Positions 25,653-35,300 of a stretch of DNA of 64,000 nucleotides are shown one piece after another; the first letter of the stretch is position 1, and every line of letters starts with the position of its first letter. Made by a program: the position numbers and the translations under genes. The stretch comes from an uncultured Christensenellaceae bacterium (GTDB lineage: Bacteria; Bacillota; Clostridia; Christensenellales; Christensenellaceae), in contig CAJUPM010000009.1 in assembly GCA_910588425.1 (NCBI GenBank), positions 1 to 64,000 on the forward strand. The letters are read 5' to 3'. The notes beneath the pieces are model-generated. The model searched no databases and had not been told where the DNA came from. It saw nothing but the letters and a program-made list of their open reading frames with translations.

Positions 25653-25731
25653 ATTACTCGGGTATATCATAGTACGGATTTTCTCCGATGTCAATAATCT
25701 TGACAAAAATACTAGGGATTATACTCCCGAT
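25653..25731 (-). promoter_or_regulatory. isc operon promoter with Rrf2-type operator-like sites
   Basis: TTGACA (25689-25694), a 17-bp spacer and TATGAT (25666-25671) on the minus strand. ATTACTCGGGTAT (25653-25665) lies immediately downstream of the -10 box and resembles Rrf2/IscR operators. A second related sequence, ATACTAGGGATTATACTCCC (from 25709), lies upstream of the -35. Both positions fit autoregulation; the operator reading is an inference. Confidence 0.6.
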
Positions 25732-25748
25732 TGGCAGTGCGGACGGTT

Positions 25749-26288
25749 AAGGGCAGGGGCATTTCGTGAACATGGGGTTTCGCCCCATATCCTGTTAAAA
25801 AAGCTTCACAGGGATTCCAAAAACGCTTCTCGCCGAGCTTGTCCAAAAAATCGGCGGTAGAGGTGATTTAGGTCAAGGGCAGTGGGTGAACATGGGGCTG
25901 CGCCCCATACCCCCATGGAATAAAAACTGCTGACCAGTACGGCGATAAAGGTCAAGGGCCGATTTTTTGCCATGGGGTTTCACCCCATACCCCACGATTT
26001 TTGAATTGGATAAATGAATAGAAAAATACTATTATTTAGTCTTGACATTCCAAGACAAAAACAGGCCGGCAATAGACATCTGCCAGCCTATTCTTATATT
26101 CCTGTGCATGAATCCCATTTGGGAAACAGCGCGGGCGGCTCATTGCAAGCCGCGAATCATATGAAACAGCGGAACTATCAGAGCGCGCATGCCGCACAAT
26201 CCGCATCCGCGTGATTTCCATGATCCAGCGCTGGTTTTCCTGACCCGCGCACGCTCCTGCCCCCATGTTTACCCATTGCCCTTGGCCT
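25749..26288. repeat. Cluster of A repeats with an inverted partial A at its right end
   Basis: Occupies most of the 684-bp gap between iscR and the spoVB-like gene. Three A hairpins in direct orientation lie at about 25749-25794, 25871-25915 and 25949-25993, each with CATGGGG...CCCCATA. An inverted half-copy (CCCCCATGTTTACCCATTGCCCTTGGCC) closes the block at about 26255-26288. The middle part, about 26060-26230, has scattered blocks related to B units on the minus strand. No convincing gene is present. Confidence 0.72.
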
Positions 26289-26309
26289 TATCTTTCATTC
26301 ACAGCCGCC

Positions 26310-27845
26310 TTAAGCCTTTTCCCTCCTGCCGCGTTTTGGCCGGAACATGAAATAACAGCAAAGGCCGTAAACCAGAATTGCGGCCAGGGCAGCAGCCAGC
26401 AGGGCGGGCGTGTTGCCCCGGTGCGAAAGCGCGGCGTAGAGCTGCCAGGCGACGGCCGCCATAAACGCCGTAGCCAGGGCGGGCTTTGCGACGACATCCC
26501 CAAACGCGAAGCTGGCCCCCGAAAACTTCATGACGCAATACACGCTGAGCAGGGCGCAGATGGCATAGCAGGCCACCGTCCCGATGGCGGCGCCGGCGAT
26601 ATTCAGGGCCGGAATGGCCAAAAGCGGCAGGCCGATGGCAACTTTGACCACAGTTCCGCAGAGAATATTGAGCACGGGCAGCCCCGGCCGCCCCATGCCC
26701 TGAAGCACCCCGGTCTGCACCTGCATCACCAGCAAAAACAGCGCGCCCGGCGCCATCAGCCGCAGCAGCTCCGCCGCCTTTGCCAGCTCCTGGCCTTGCA
26801 GACTGCGGTACATCAGCTGCAAAATCGGCTGGGCGAAGAGATATAAAATTGCCATGGCGGGCAGGCCCAGCGCCATGGAAAGCCGCATTCCAAGGGAGAT
26901 TTGCCGGTGCGCCGCGGCCTTGCGGCCATGGATGCGGGCAGCCGTGATGGCGGGCAGCAGGCTGGTGGAGATGGCCCCGGAAAAGACCGAGCAAAGCCCC
27001 ACCACCGGCGAGACAAACCCGCTGTAGAGGCCATAGAGCGAGGTCGCTTGGTCTGCCGTGAACCCGGCGGCGCGCAGCTGGGGCAGGGCGCAGAGCGAAT
27101 CCACCCCGGCCACCAGCGAGACGGCCAGTGCGCCCACCGTCGTGGGCAGGGCAATGCGCAGCAATTTTTCCAAAATCGGCCGGGCGGGCCAGCGCTGTTT
27201 ATCCCGTAGATAGTGCACACCTTTTTTGCGGTGATACGCCCACATGACGGCCAGGCAGGCGACTTCCGAGACAGCCATGCCTATCGTCGCTCCGGCGGCA
27301 CTGTAAGCCGTGCCCATCGGGGCCAGCAGTTTGGCAAAATGCAGCCCGCAGAACAGCCGCACCACCTGCTCCACCACCTGGGAGAGGGCGTGGGGCGCCA
27401 AATCCTGGAGGCCCTGGTAGTAGCCCCGGTAGGCCGAAGAGAGCGCGACGACAAAAAGCGCCGGGCCGCAGGCGCGAAGCGAGGGCGCGGCAGAGCCCAT
27501 GCCCAGGCTGTTCATGACAAAATCCGCGCCGAAATACAGCAGTGCACAGCCCGCCGCCCCCAGCACGGCCAAAAAGCGCAGGGAGACGAGAAAGACCTGA
27601 TAGGCTTCCGCCGGCGCGCTGTCTGCCACGCGCTCGGCCACCATGCGCGCCACGGCAACCGAGATGCCCGCCGTGCAGGCCAGAAGGAGCATGGTATAGA
27701 TGGGGTGCGCAAGCTGGTAGTTGCCCATGCCGCCCGCCCCCAAGATGTTGCCCAGCGGGATGCGGTAGACTGCGCCCAAAACTTTGCTGATGATGCCTGC
27801 CGCTCCCAGCATGGCTGCGCTTTTGATGATGCTCTTTTTCGTCAT
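26310..27845 (-). CDS. Polysaccharide/lipid flippase of the SpoVB/MurJ (MOP) family
   Basis: A 511-residue polytopic membrane protein with about 14 predicted helices, beginning MTKKSIIKSAAMLGAAGIIS and continuing KVLGAVYRIPLGNILGAGG, typical of SpoVB/YabM/MurJ-like MOP flippases. These move lipid-linked sugars, including lipid II, across the membrane; SpoVB serves spore cortex synthesis. The position near spoVT and mazG matches B. subtilis yabM, so a SpoVB-like role is likely but not proven against MurJ. The ATG follows GGGAGGCGGGAAT. The C terminus is a short basic tail. Confidence 0.88.
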   Translation of the reverse strand: MTKKSIIKSAAMLGAAGIISKVLGAVYRIPLGNILGAGGMGNYQLAHPIYTMLLLACTAGISVAVARMVAERVADSAPAEAYQVFLVSLRFLAVLGAAGCALLYFGADFVMNSLGMGSAAPSLRACGPALFVVALSSAYRGYYQGLQDLAPHALSQVVEQVVRLFCGLHFAKLLAPMGTAYSAAGATIGMAVSEVACLAVMWAYHRKKGVHYLRDKQRWPARPILEKLLRIALPTTVGALAVSLVAGVDSLCALPQLRAAGFTADQATSLYGLYSGFVSPVVGLCSVFSGAISTSLLPAITAARIHGRKAAAHRQISLGMRLSMALGLPAMAILYLFAQPILQLMYRSLQGQELAKAAELLRLMAPGALFLLVMQVQTGVLQGMGRPGLPVLNILCGTVVKVAIGLPLLAIPALNIAGAAIGTVACYAICALLSVYCVMKFSGASFAFGDVVAKPALATAFMAAVAWQLYAALSHRGNTPALLAAALAAILVYGLCCYFMFRPKRGRREKA

Positions 27846-27902
27846 ATTCCCGCCTCCCTCTAGGCATGTTTATGCCAAAGGACGCGCAAAAATGAGCCGG
27901 GC

Positions 27903-28350
27903 AGGGAAAGGGCAAGGGCGAAGGGCAAAAGGCCAAGGGCAATGGACAAACATGGGGGCAATGCCGCTCCATGGAACAAAGAAGCAGATGGACGGCAGGC
28001 AAGGTCAAGGGCTATGGGTGAACATGGGGGCAAGCCCCCATACCCCCATGTATATTATAATGAAGGAAGGTTGCGCGAAAAACACAGGATGCGCGGGCAG
28101 GGCTGACAGATGACTGCTCATCGCCAATCGAGTATGCCTTCCGCAGGAGCGGCGCGCACAGAATGAGAGAGCATTTGCTTTCGGCTAAAAACAGCTGCCA
28201 GCTCCGCGTGTGAAACTGGCAGATAACCGTTCATCGCCAATCGAGTATGCCTTCCGCAGAAGTGGTGTGCACAAAATAAGAGAGCATTTGCTTCCTGACA
28301 AACTAGATGGCAACGGCGCGTGCAAGGCCGACAGATTTTACCGTTTTGTC
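27903..28350. repeat. A repeat followed by three B units
   Basis: Fills the 600-bp gap between spoVB-like and spoVT. A partial A copy lies at about 27930-27972 and a complete A at 28002-28048 (AAGGTCAAGGGC ... CATGGGGGCAAGCCCCCAT). B units follow at about 28095-28160, 28167-28260 and 28272-28350, each with GAGAGCATTTGCTT, a CGCGTG block and AATCGAGTAT or AATCGGGTAT. The last unit ends about 95 bp before the spoVT start, where a sporulation promoter could lie; I cannot define one. Confidence 0.75.
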
Positions 28351-28446
28351 AATCGGGTATAAAAATAGAAAATTGCTCCAAATTCGTATAAAAATTCCGG
28401 CAATGCAGATACTATCGGCAAGAAATGGCACAGGAGGATTTTTTAC

Positions 28447-28986
28447 ATGAAGGCCACAGGCATTGTTCGCAGAATCGATGATTTGGGCAGGGTTGTCGTC
28501 CCAAAAGAGATACGCCGCACACTGCGCATCCGGGAAGGCGACCCGCTTGAGATTTATACATCCGCAGACGGGAGCATCACACTCAAAAAATACTCCCCTA
28601 TTTTCGAGCTTTCCGGATACGCGGAGCAGCTGGCCCGGGTTTTGGAAAACACCTATTCGGGCACGGCGCTCATCAGCGACAAGGATACCGTCATCGCGGC
28701 ATGCGGCGAGCTGCGCAAAAACTATGAGCGCAAAGCCATCTCCAAAAAGGCAGAGCAGGCCATCGAGAACCGCAAGACCTTGCTGCTGGGCGGCGCCGAG
28801 TGCATCCCGGTTTACGAGGAGGACGCGGCGGCTTACAGCGGGCAGGTGATCCGGCCCATCATCTGCGAGGGGCAGGCCATCGGCGGCGTTTTCCTGCTCT
28901 ACCAGGGCAGCCGCCGGCCGGGCGAGACGGAGATGCGCGGCGCGGAGGTCGTCGCCGGGTTTTTGGGCGCACAAATGGAGCAATAA
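28447..28986 (+). CDS. spoVT: Stage V sporulation protein T (AbrB-family regulator)
   Basis: A 179-residue transcription factor, the length of B. subtilis SpoVT. The N-terminal AbrB/SpoVT swapped-hairpin DNA-binding domain reads MKATGIVRRIDDLGRVVVPK and continues EIRRTLRIREGDPLEIY; residues about 55-179 form a GAF-like domain with VIRPIICEGQAIGGVFLLY. SpoVT tunes forespore sigma-G genes and spore coat/germination traits. The ATG follows CACAGGAGGATTTTTTAC. It is followed 14 bp later by a 51-residue ORF in the same transcript. Its presence is the best evidence that the organism sporulates. Confidence 0.95.
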   Translation: MKATGIVRRIDDLGRVVVPKEIRRTLRIREGDPLEIYTSADGSITLKKYSPIFELSGYAEQLARVLENTYSGTALISDKDTVIAACGELRKNYERKAISKKAEQAIENRKTLLLGGAECIPVYEEDAAAYSGQVIRPIICEGQAIGGVFLLYQGSRRPGETEMRGAEVVAGFLGAQMEQ

Positions 28987-29000
28987 CAACAGGAGGAAGT

Positions 29001-29156
29001 ATGCGAAAAATCAGCGAGAAGAAAAAACAGGCCATTCAGAACAAGGTTGCCGAGGTTACGGACAAACAGCCCAGCAAGACAGACCCGCTGGGCAGCTACA
29101 CCGGCATGCCGGAAAACCCGTATGAAAAGCCTGTGCAGGACGCGGACGATTTATAA
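29001..29156 (+). CDS. Small unknown protein downstream of spoVT
   Basis: A 51-residue hydrophilic ORF starting MRKISEKKKQAIQNKVAEVT and ending in a Pro/Asp-rich stretch (GMPENPYEKPVQDADDL). It has a strong AGGAGGAAGT ribosome binding site directly before the ATG, lies 14 bp after spoVT, and is closed by a terminator 9 bp later, all of which argue for a translated gene. I do not recognise it. The size and Lys/Pro/Asp composition recall small acid-soluble or sporulation-associated peptides, but that is only a suggestion. Confidence 0.7.
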   Translation: MRKISEKKKQAIQNKVAEVTDKQPSKTDPLGSYTGMPENPYEKPVQDADDL

Positions 29157-29164
29157 GCGGACAA

Positions 29165-29191
29165 AAAAGAAAGAGCTGGGCTCTTTCTTTT
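29165..29191 (+). terminator. Rho-independent terminator of spoVT and the small ORF
   Basis: Arms 29165-29176 and 29180-29191 (AAAAGAAAGAGC with GCTCTTTCTTTT), 3-base loop, followed by more Ts. Confidence 0.87.
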
Positions 29192-29206
29192 TTTTGCGGA
29201 AAATAA

Positions 29207-29855
29207 GGGCAAGGGCGAAGGGACAAAGTCAAGTTCAAGGGCCATTCTTAGCCATGGGGGCAAGCCCCCATCCCCCCTTACTGGGACGGGATAAAAAGGA
29301 CGGCGCGGGAAGAAGGGTCTTACGGCAGGCACAGGATGAGAAGGCCTTTATTTGAAGCTGAAATAGCTCTCGGCGGCGCGGGCGGGAAAAGCAAGGGCAG
29401 GGCTTGGCCATGGAGCGAGCCTGCCCCTATTAGGATGGGAAGGACAGCGCGAAGGGCGTGGAATAAGAGAAGTTTCGCTGTTTTATCATTCGCGTGCAGT
29501 CATTTCTCCAAATGGAGTATGGGGTGAAACCCCATGGCTAAAACCAACCCTTGACCTTTCCGGCAGAACTCGGGAGAACATTCGCTTCCTGACAAGGCCG
29601 TGCAGGCGAAAATTTGGAAACCTGCAACCCTTTTATTTCCCATTGAGAGCTGATGCATCCGATTGGCGAGATTGCAATAATTGGCATTTCCCTGCGCGCG
29701 GCCGCGAGCCAGCTGGTTAGAAAGCGGCAGGCTCTCCCATGCTCTGCCCGCCGCACACGACGCATCAGCCAGCCAGAAAATACACACTCCCCCATCTTTA
29801 TTTTTTCAAAGGGGTATGGGGTGAAACCCCATGGTTAGGGGAAGCCCTTGACCTT
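29207..29855. repeat. REPIN-like element plus further inverted A copy
   Basis: Occupies the 718-bp gap between the spoVT transcript and the FkbM gene. A at about 29231-29280 and an inverted A at 29516-29558 bracket a 235-bp core with no gene. A second inverted A lies at 29810-29855, preceded by B-related fragments (GAGAACATTCGCTTCCTGAC near 29570, and a minus-strand fragment near 29700-29745). Open frames here are short and span the repeats. Confidence 0.72.
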
Positions 29856-29874
29856 CCCCTTCCCCCGCCCGCTT

Positions 29875-30939
29875 TCACCGCGGCAGACAGATGAGATTGA
29901 CTTCCCAGGCTGGGTAGTAGGGAGATTTGCGCAGATAGATGCGGTAGCCCGGCTGGGCGCGCAGGATTTGCAGGGGCAGGGAGAAATAATCCTCGATGCG
30001 GTGATAGGCCGAGACGAACAGCTTTGGCGCATGGGCGGCCAGCACCTGCTCCATGCCCCGCAGGGCCGCGGCTTCGGCGCCCTCAATATCCATCTTGACA
30101 TACGTCGGAATCTGGCCGTGCGTCAGCTCCAGCAGGGGCAGCGCCAGCACCTCCCCCCTGCCCCGGCCGATGGCAGAGCTTCTGCCGCCCGGGCTGCCAA
30201 AACAGACCTGCCCCGCCGCATCCGAAACCGCGTTGTTTTTTGCCACGGCATGGCGCAGACCCAGACGCCCTATGAGCGCCTCCAGCTTGGCGAAGTTTTT
30301 GGCATCCGGCTCGACGGCGAAAATCTGCCGGTAATCCCCGGCCAGCTCCAGAAATTCCAGCAGGGTATCCCCCCGGTAGGCCCCGAGATCCGCATAGATT
30401 TCCTCTTTTGAGAGATGCAGCAGCGCCAGGCTCTGGGAGCGGGGCTGGCTGACGGCATCCAGCGCGGGCAGGCGGCCGGTCAGCTGAAACTCGGCCACGC
30501 CGCGGAAGGTTTGCCGGGACTGCTCATCCGCCAGGGCGGCATAGGCCTGCTCTATCTGCGGGGCATGGGCCTGCAAAAACTGCCGGTCGGCGCACGCTTC
30601 CCCGGCCACGGAAAAGCTCGGGCAGAACAGCGGCATTTTTTCGGCAATCTCCCGGATGCGCGCCATGACCGGAGGCAGATCCGTCGCGAAAGCGAGCAGG
30701 ATGTTCATCCTGCCATACTGCTCCGCGGCCTGCTGATAGCGCAGCACGGGGTAGCCCCGGAAGCTCTGCCCCCGGACAAACTCGTCGCTGGCAAACACGC
30801 AGGCCGGCCGGATGCCCCGCCGCTCCAAAAATGCGAACAGCTTATCCGCGCCGTTGCCCATGCCATAGACGGCCACGGGCAAATCGCTCTCGCCAACCTC
30901 TTCCAGCCAGCTTTTCTTTTCCAATACCTCTTCCAGCAT
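29875..30939 (-). CDS. FkbM-family SAM-dependent methyltransferase
   Basis: A 354-residue protein. The N-terminal about 130 residues contain a Rossmann-like start VAVYGMGNGADKLFAFLE, of the sort found before FkbM domains. The C-terminal half is the FkbM methyltransferase, with YADLGAYRGDTLLEFLEL as SAM motif I, IFAVEPDAKNFAKLE as motif II and VKMDIEGAEAAALRGM, which is very characteristic. FkbM enzymes O-methylate sugars and polyketides, so a surface-glycan role is plausible. I start at ATG 30937-30939, after TTTGGAGGAGCG; the longer frame to 30999 lacks support. It follows prsA with about 130 bp and a terminator between. Confidence 0.85.
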   Translation of the reverse strand: MLEEVLEKKSWLEEVGESDLPVAVYGMGNGADKLFAFLERRGIRPACVFASDEFVRGQSFRGYPVLRYQQAAEQYGRMNILLAFATDLPPVMARIREIAEKMPLFCPSFSVAGEACADRQFLQAHAPQIEQAYAALADEQSRQTFRGVAEFQLTGRLPALDAVSQPRSQSLALLHLSKEEIYADLGAYRGDTLLEFLELAGDYRQIFAVEPDAKNFAKLEALIGRLGLRHAVAKNNAVSDAAGQVCFGSPGGRSSAIGRGRGEVLALPLLELTHGQIPTYVKMDIEGAEAAALRGMEQVLAAHAPKLFVSAYHRIEDYFSLPLQILRAQPGYRIYLRKSPYYPAWEVNLICLPR

Positions 30940-31037
30940 AAACGCTCCTCCAAACGCGGGCGCCGCGAACATGCGGCGCTTCTCTTGCGGCCTGCGCACC
31001 GGCGGCCCCCGGCTCTGCCTGCAAAACAGCCGGATAA

Positions 31038-31061
31038 AAAAGAGGGCCGAAGCCCTCTTTT
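31038..31061 (-). terminator. Rho-independent terminator after the prsA-like gene
   Basis: Arms 31038-31047 and 31052-31061 (AAAAGAGGGC with GCCCTCTTTT), loop CGAA, T run on the minus strand, 10 bp past the stop codon. It closes the mfd-prsA transcript. Confidence 0.87.
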
Positions 31062-31070
31062 CTGCCGGCT

Positions 31071-32300
31071 CTAGTAGAGCCTGTCTTTATACTCCACAAT
31101 ATCCGCCTGGCGCTTCCACTGCTGAATCTTATCGCCATAGGCGTTTTGCGCCATCTCGTTTTTGATATAAGTCTGGATATTTTCGCGGCACTCTTCCAGC
31201 GAAAGCGTCTTTTCCTGGGTTTCGCCGTCCATGCGGATGATATAGTAGCCGAAGGCCGAAGGCGTCAGCGGGCTCACATCGCCGGCTTTTTCCAGCGCGA
31301 AGGCGGCCTGCATGAAATCCTTGTCGTAGCTCTCGTCCTCTTTATAGAGGATATAGCCGCTCTCCCGGTTGAGCGCATCCTGCTTCATGCCCGGGTCGTC
31401 GCCGTATTCATCCAGCAGCTTTTCAAAATCCTCGCCGGCCTGGAGCCTTGCATAGCACTCCTGGGCCCGGGCCTCGACTTTGGCAAGCTCGGCATCCAGC
31501 AGTTCCTGGGCTTTTTGCTTATCTTCCTCACTGCCGGCGCGCAGCCGCAGAATCTCGCTGCGGGCATCCGTCGGGATGGCGATGAGGATGCTGTGCACAT
31601 AGCGCAGGCCAGCCGGGATATACATGGTCAGGTTGCTGCGGGCAAAGACCGAGAAGTTCTTCATATCCTCTTCCAGCAGGCGCTTCTGGTCTGCCAGGTT
31701 GGTATCGTAAAAGCTCTGGACGTCTTCCTCGCTGGGGACGTAGTTCTCTTCCAAGTATTTGCGCACGGCAGAGCGCAGGGCCTCTTTTTCGATGCGCTCC
31801 TGGTATTCCCCGGTGGAAAGGCCGTAGTAGGCGCGGCGCTCCTCCAGCTGCCGGGCGACTTCCGCCTCGATATCGATGGTCGGGTCGTTCTCGGCCTCGT
31901 CTTCTACCGTCGTGCGCACGGAGGTTTCCAGCATCTCTTCCATCTGGGCAAGGTCGCTGTAGACGCCCTCCATCTGCTCGTCCGTCAGGCCCGTAATGCC
32001 GATTTCACTGCCGTACTGCAAGATGAGCTCATGCTCCAAAAGCTCGGTATAAATCTGGTCCAGCACCTGGTGGTAGTTTGCGATATACGCCGGGGTCTCC
32101 TGGTTTTCATCCGTCAGGCCATAGGTATTGCGGTAGGCCTCGTACAGCTTCATGATATCGCCTTTGGTATACTCCTTGCCGTTGACGGAGAACACCACCT
32201 GCGCATAGTCCTTTTCTTGATCGACATAGACCATATGGCAGGCAGATGCGCTGAGCAGCAGCAAAACCGCCGCGAGCAGAGCCACTATTTTCTTTCGCAT
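31071..32300 (-). CDS. prsA: PrsA/SurA-like peptidyl-prolyl isomerase lipoprotein
   Basis: A 409-residue extracytoplasmic foldase. The N terminus MRKKIVALLAAVLLLLSASAC is a lipoprotein signal with the lipid-modified Cys at residue 21. A SurA-N-like helical region follows (VNGKEYTKGDIMKLYE), then a parvulin domain in the second half (VHSILIAIP ... GEDFEKLLDEYGDDPG ... SAFGYYIIRMDGE). It likely assists folding of secreted proteins at the outer face of the membrane. The ATG at 32298-32300 is preceded by AGGAG; a TTG six bases upstream is less well spaced. It lies 33 bp after mfd, as in several clostridia. Confidence 0.88.
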   Translation of the reverse strand: MRKKIVALLAAVLLLLSASACHMVYVDQEKDYAQVVFSVNGKEYTKGDIMKLYEAYRNTYGLTDENQETPAYIANYHQVLDQIYTELLEHELILQYGSEIGITGLTDEQMEGVYSDLAQMEEMLETSVRTTVEDEAENDPTIDIEAEVARQLEERRAYYGLSTGEYQERIEKEALRSAVRKYLEENYVPSEEDVQSFYDTNLADQKRLLEEDMKNFSVFARSNLTMYIPAGLRYVHSILIAIPTDARSEILRLRAGSEEDKQKAQELLDAELAKVEARAQECYARLQAGEDFEKLLDEYGDDPGMKQDALNRESGYILYKEDESYDKDFMQAAFALEKAGDVSPLTPSAFGYYIIRMDGETQEKTLSLEECRENIQTYIKNEMAQNAYGDKIQQWKRQADIVEYKDRLY

Positions 32301-32333
32301 AATCAAAACTCCTTTATGGAATCCTTCTCCCTA

Positions 32334-35300
32334 TTATACTTGATTGCGCGCGCTTATGCAATGCCTTATTTGCTCCAAAACCTGGAGAAGCTGGCGGTAG
32401 CCGCCGGCGCCCTTCAGCTGGAAAACCACGGCGGGAGGCGTACTGCGGCGCAGCATGAGCCGGGAGTTGCCCGCGCACAGGGCCGAGAGTTTGCGGAGAT
32501 CCACGGCGGAATTGGGATCGAAGCGCAGGACGATGCTATCCTGCCCGCGCACCACCGAGGCGATGCCCGCCCGGCCCGCGAAGCCCCGGATGACGGATGC
32601 GCCCAGCAGATTTTCCACCTCTTTTGGCAGCGGGCCGAACCGATCCGCGAACTCTTCCCGGACGGAGCGGGCTTTTTCCAGCGTATCCGCTTCGGCCACC
32701 CGACGGTACATATCCAGCTTGAGGCCCTCGTCGCTGATATAGCCCGAGGGGATGAAGGCGTTTTCCGAGAGCTCGACGGAAGTCTCGTTTTCTCTGGGCA
32801 GGGGCTGGCCCATTGCGGAGGCGACTTCTTCCTTTACCATCTTGCAGTATAGGCTATACCCGACGCCCGCCATATGGCCGCTCTGCTCCGCCCCGAGCAC
32901 ATTGCCCGCGCCCCGGATTTCCAGATCCCGCATGGCGATCTTCATGCCGCTGCCAAACTGGGTGAATTCCCGGATGGCTTCCAGGCGCTTTGCGGCCGTT
33001 TCGTTCAGCACTTCGCCGCCCAGATACGTGAAATAGGCATAGGCCCTAAGGCGGCTTCTGCCCACCCGGCCTTTGAGCTGATAGAGCTGAGCCAGGCCGA
33101 ACTTATCCGCCTCGTAGACGATGATGGTATTGACGGCCGGGATATCGATGCCCGATTCCACGATGGTCGTGCACAAAAGGATATCGTATTCCCGCTCGAC
33201 AAAGCTGGTGACCGCAGCCTCGAACTCCTGCTCGCCCATCTGCCCGTGCGCCATGACGACCCGAGCCTCGGGCACGGCGCGCTTGAGCCCTGCGGCCAGG
33301 GCATCCATCTGCTCGATGCGCCGGCAGACGAAATACACCTGCCCGCCCCGGGCCAGCTCTTTTGTTACGGCATCGCGCACCAGCCCCCAATCGAAGCCCA
33401 CGACATACGCCTGCACTTCCTTGCGGTCTTCGGGCGGGGTATCAATGGTGCTCATATCCCGGATGCCCGTCATGGCCATTTCCAGCGTGCGCGGAATGGG
33501 CGTGGCCGTGAGCGTTAAGACATCCACATCCCGCTTGAAATCCTTGATGCGCTCCTTATGCGAGACGCCGAAGCGCTGTTCCTCATCGATGACCAGCAGG
33601 CCGAGGTTCTTGAAATGCACGGTTTTGGAGAGCAGTTTATGCGTCCCGATGACGATATCCGTGCGGCCGGTGGCCAGGTTATCCAGCACAGTTTTGGGGT
33701 GCTTGGTAAACCGGGAGAGCATCTCGATGCGCACGGGGAAGCCCTGAAAGCGCTCTTTGAACGTGGCGAAATGCTGGCGGGCCAGCAGCGTTGTGGGCAC
33801 GAGCACGGCAACCTGCTTAGAATCCATGCAGGCTTTGAAGCAGGCGCGCATGGCGACCTCGGTTTTGCCATAGCCCACGTCGCCCAGCAGCAGGCGATCC
33901 ATGATTTTGCTGCTCTCCATATCCCGCTTGATTTGCTCTATGCTCTCCATCTGGCCGGGCGTCTCGGTATAGCCGAAGTTATCCTCGAACTGCCGCTGCC
34001 AGACGGTATCCGGCGAGAAGCGGTAGCCCGCGCGCACGCCCCGCTCCCGGTAGATGGCGACGAGATCTTCTGCCAGCTCTTTGACCGAGGAGCGCGCTTT
34101 TGCCTTGGCGCTCTCCCACTCCTTGCCCCCCAGCTTATTTAGCCGCGGGGTGCCCTCCTCCGGGCCGACGTATTTATCCACCCGGCCGATCTGCGCCGTT
34201 GGGATATACAGCTTATCGCCGTCCCGGTATTCGATTTCCATATACTCCGCGCTGGCCCCGCCCACTTCCATGGTTTTCAGGCCGTTATACCGCCCTTTGC
34301 CGTGCACCTCGTGCACCACGAGATCGCCGGCGCGCAGATCGGCCAGCAGGGTGGGCGCGGTTTTCTTCTTCTGGCGCTTGGCCTTGCCCCGGGCTTTGGC
34401 GCCGAAAATATCCATCTCCGAGAAAAAGACCTGCTTTGCGCCCGAGATTTCCAGCCCTTCTTCCACCATCAGCGGGACGCATGTGATACTGGCGCCGGCC
34501 TCGGAAGCCACCGGGGCAAGCACGCCCAACTCTGCCAGGGATTCCGAGAGCTTGGCCGCCCGACCGCCGGCCATCAGATAGACCTGCCAGCCCGCCTCTG
34601 CCCGGGTCTTCGCCGCCTGGGCCAGCCGCTCCAGGCTGCCGCCAAAGCCGACTGTGCTGCGCATGGCAAAATCCAGCGTCTGCTCTGCCAGCAGCTTGTT
34701 TTGGCGGATATCCTCCAAATCCAGGCAGCGGGCTTTATTCTGCTCCAGAAAATCTTCGGCATCCGCCCAAGCCTGCGCCTCACAGCCAAAGGCGCCGCCG
34801 TCTACCAAGATTTCCTGGAGCATGGCGGCGCGGCTCTCCATGCGCTTTTTCTGCTCCTCCAAGACGCGCACGCTGCCATCAAAAAGCAGCAGCGGGTTTT
34901 TGGCATATTCCAGGACGCTGGTTTTTCCGGGCAGGAGGCCGGCATAGGCCTCGATATTGGCAAAGGTGCCCCGCTCGGAAAGCTCGAAGAGATAGCGGGC
35001 CCGGAAGCTCTCTACGCCCTCGCCGCCGTGCCCGGTGAGATAGTGCTCCAGCGCCTGCCGGGCCTCCCCATCCAGGCAGAACTCCGCCGCCGGGGGGATG
35101 CAGATCTGCGCTTCCCCCTCGCCGAACGAGCGCTGGGAATCCGTATCGAAGGGGCGGATGCTCTCAACTTCGTCGTCGAAAAAGGTGATGCGGTAGGGCG
35201 CTTTGGCATCCGGCGGGAAAACCTCCATAATCTCGCCGCGCCCCGAGACCTGCCCCGGGCCTTCCACCATGGCACAGCCTTCGTAGCCCAGAGCCACCAG

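Noticed and set aside
25740..26300. Search for tRNA, riboswitch or small RNA genes in the repeat-filled gaps
   Set aside because: No cloverleaf, T-loop motif or known riboswitch core was visible by eye; only repeats A and B were recognised.
28303..28989. Minus-strand ORF (228 aa) opposite spoVT
   Set aside because: Shadow of spoVT; the plus-strand frame has an exact AbrB/SpoVT N terminus and ribosome binding site.
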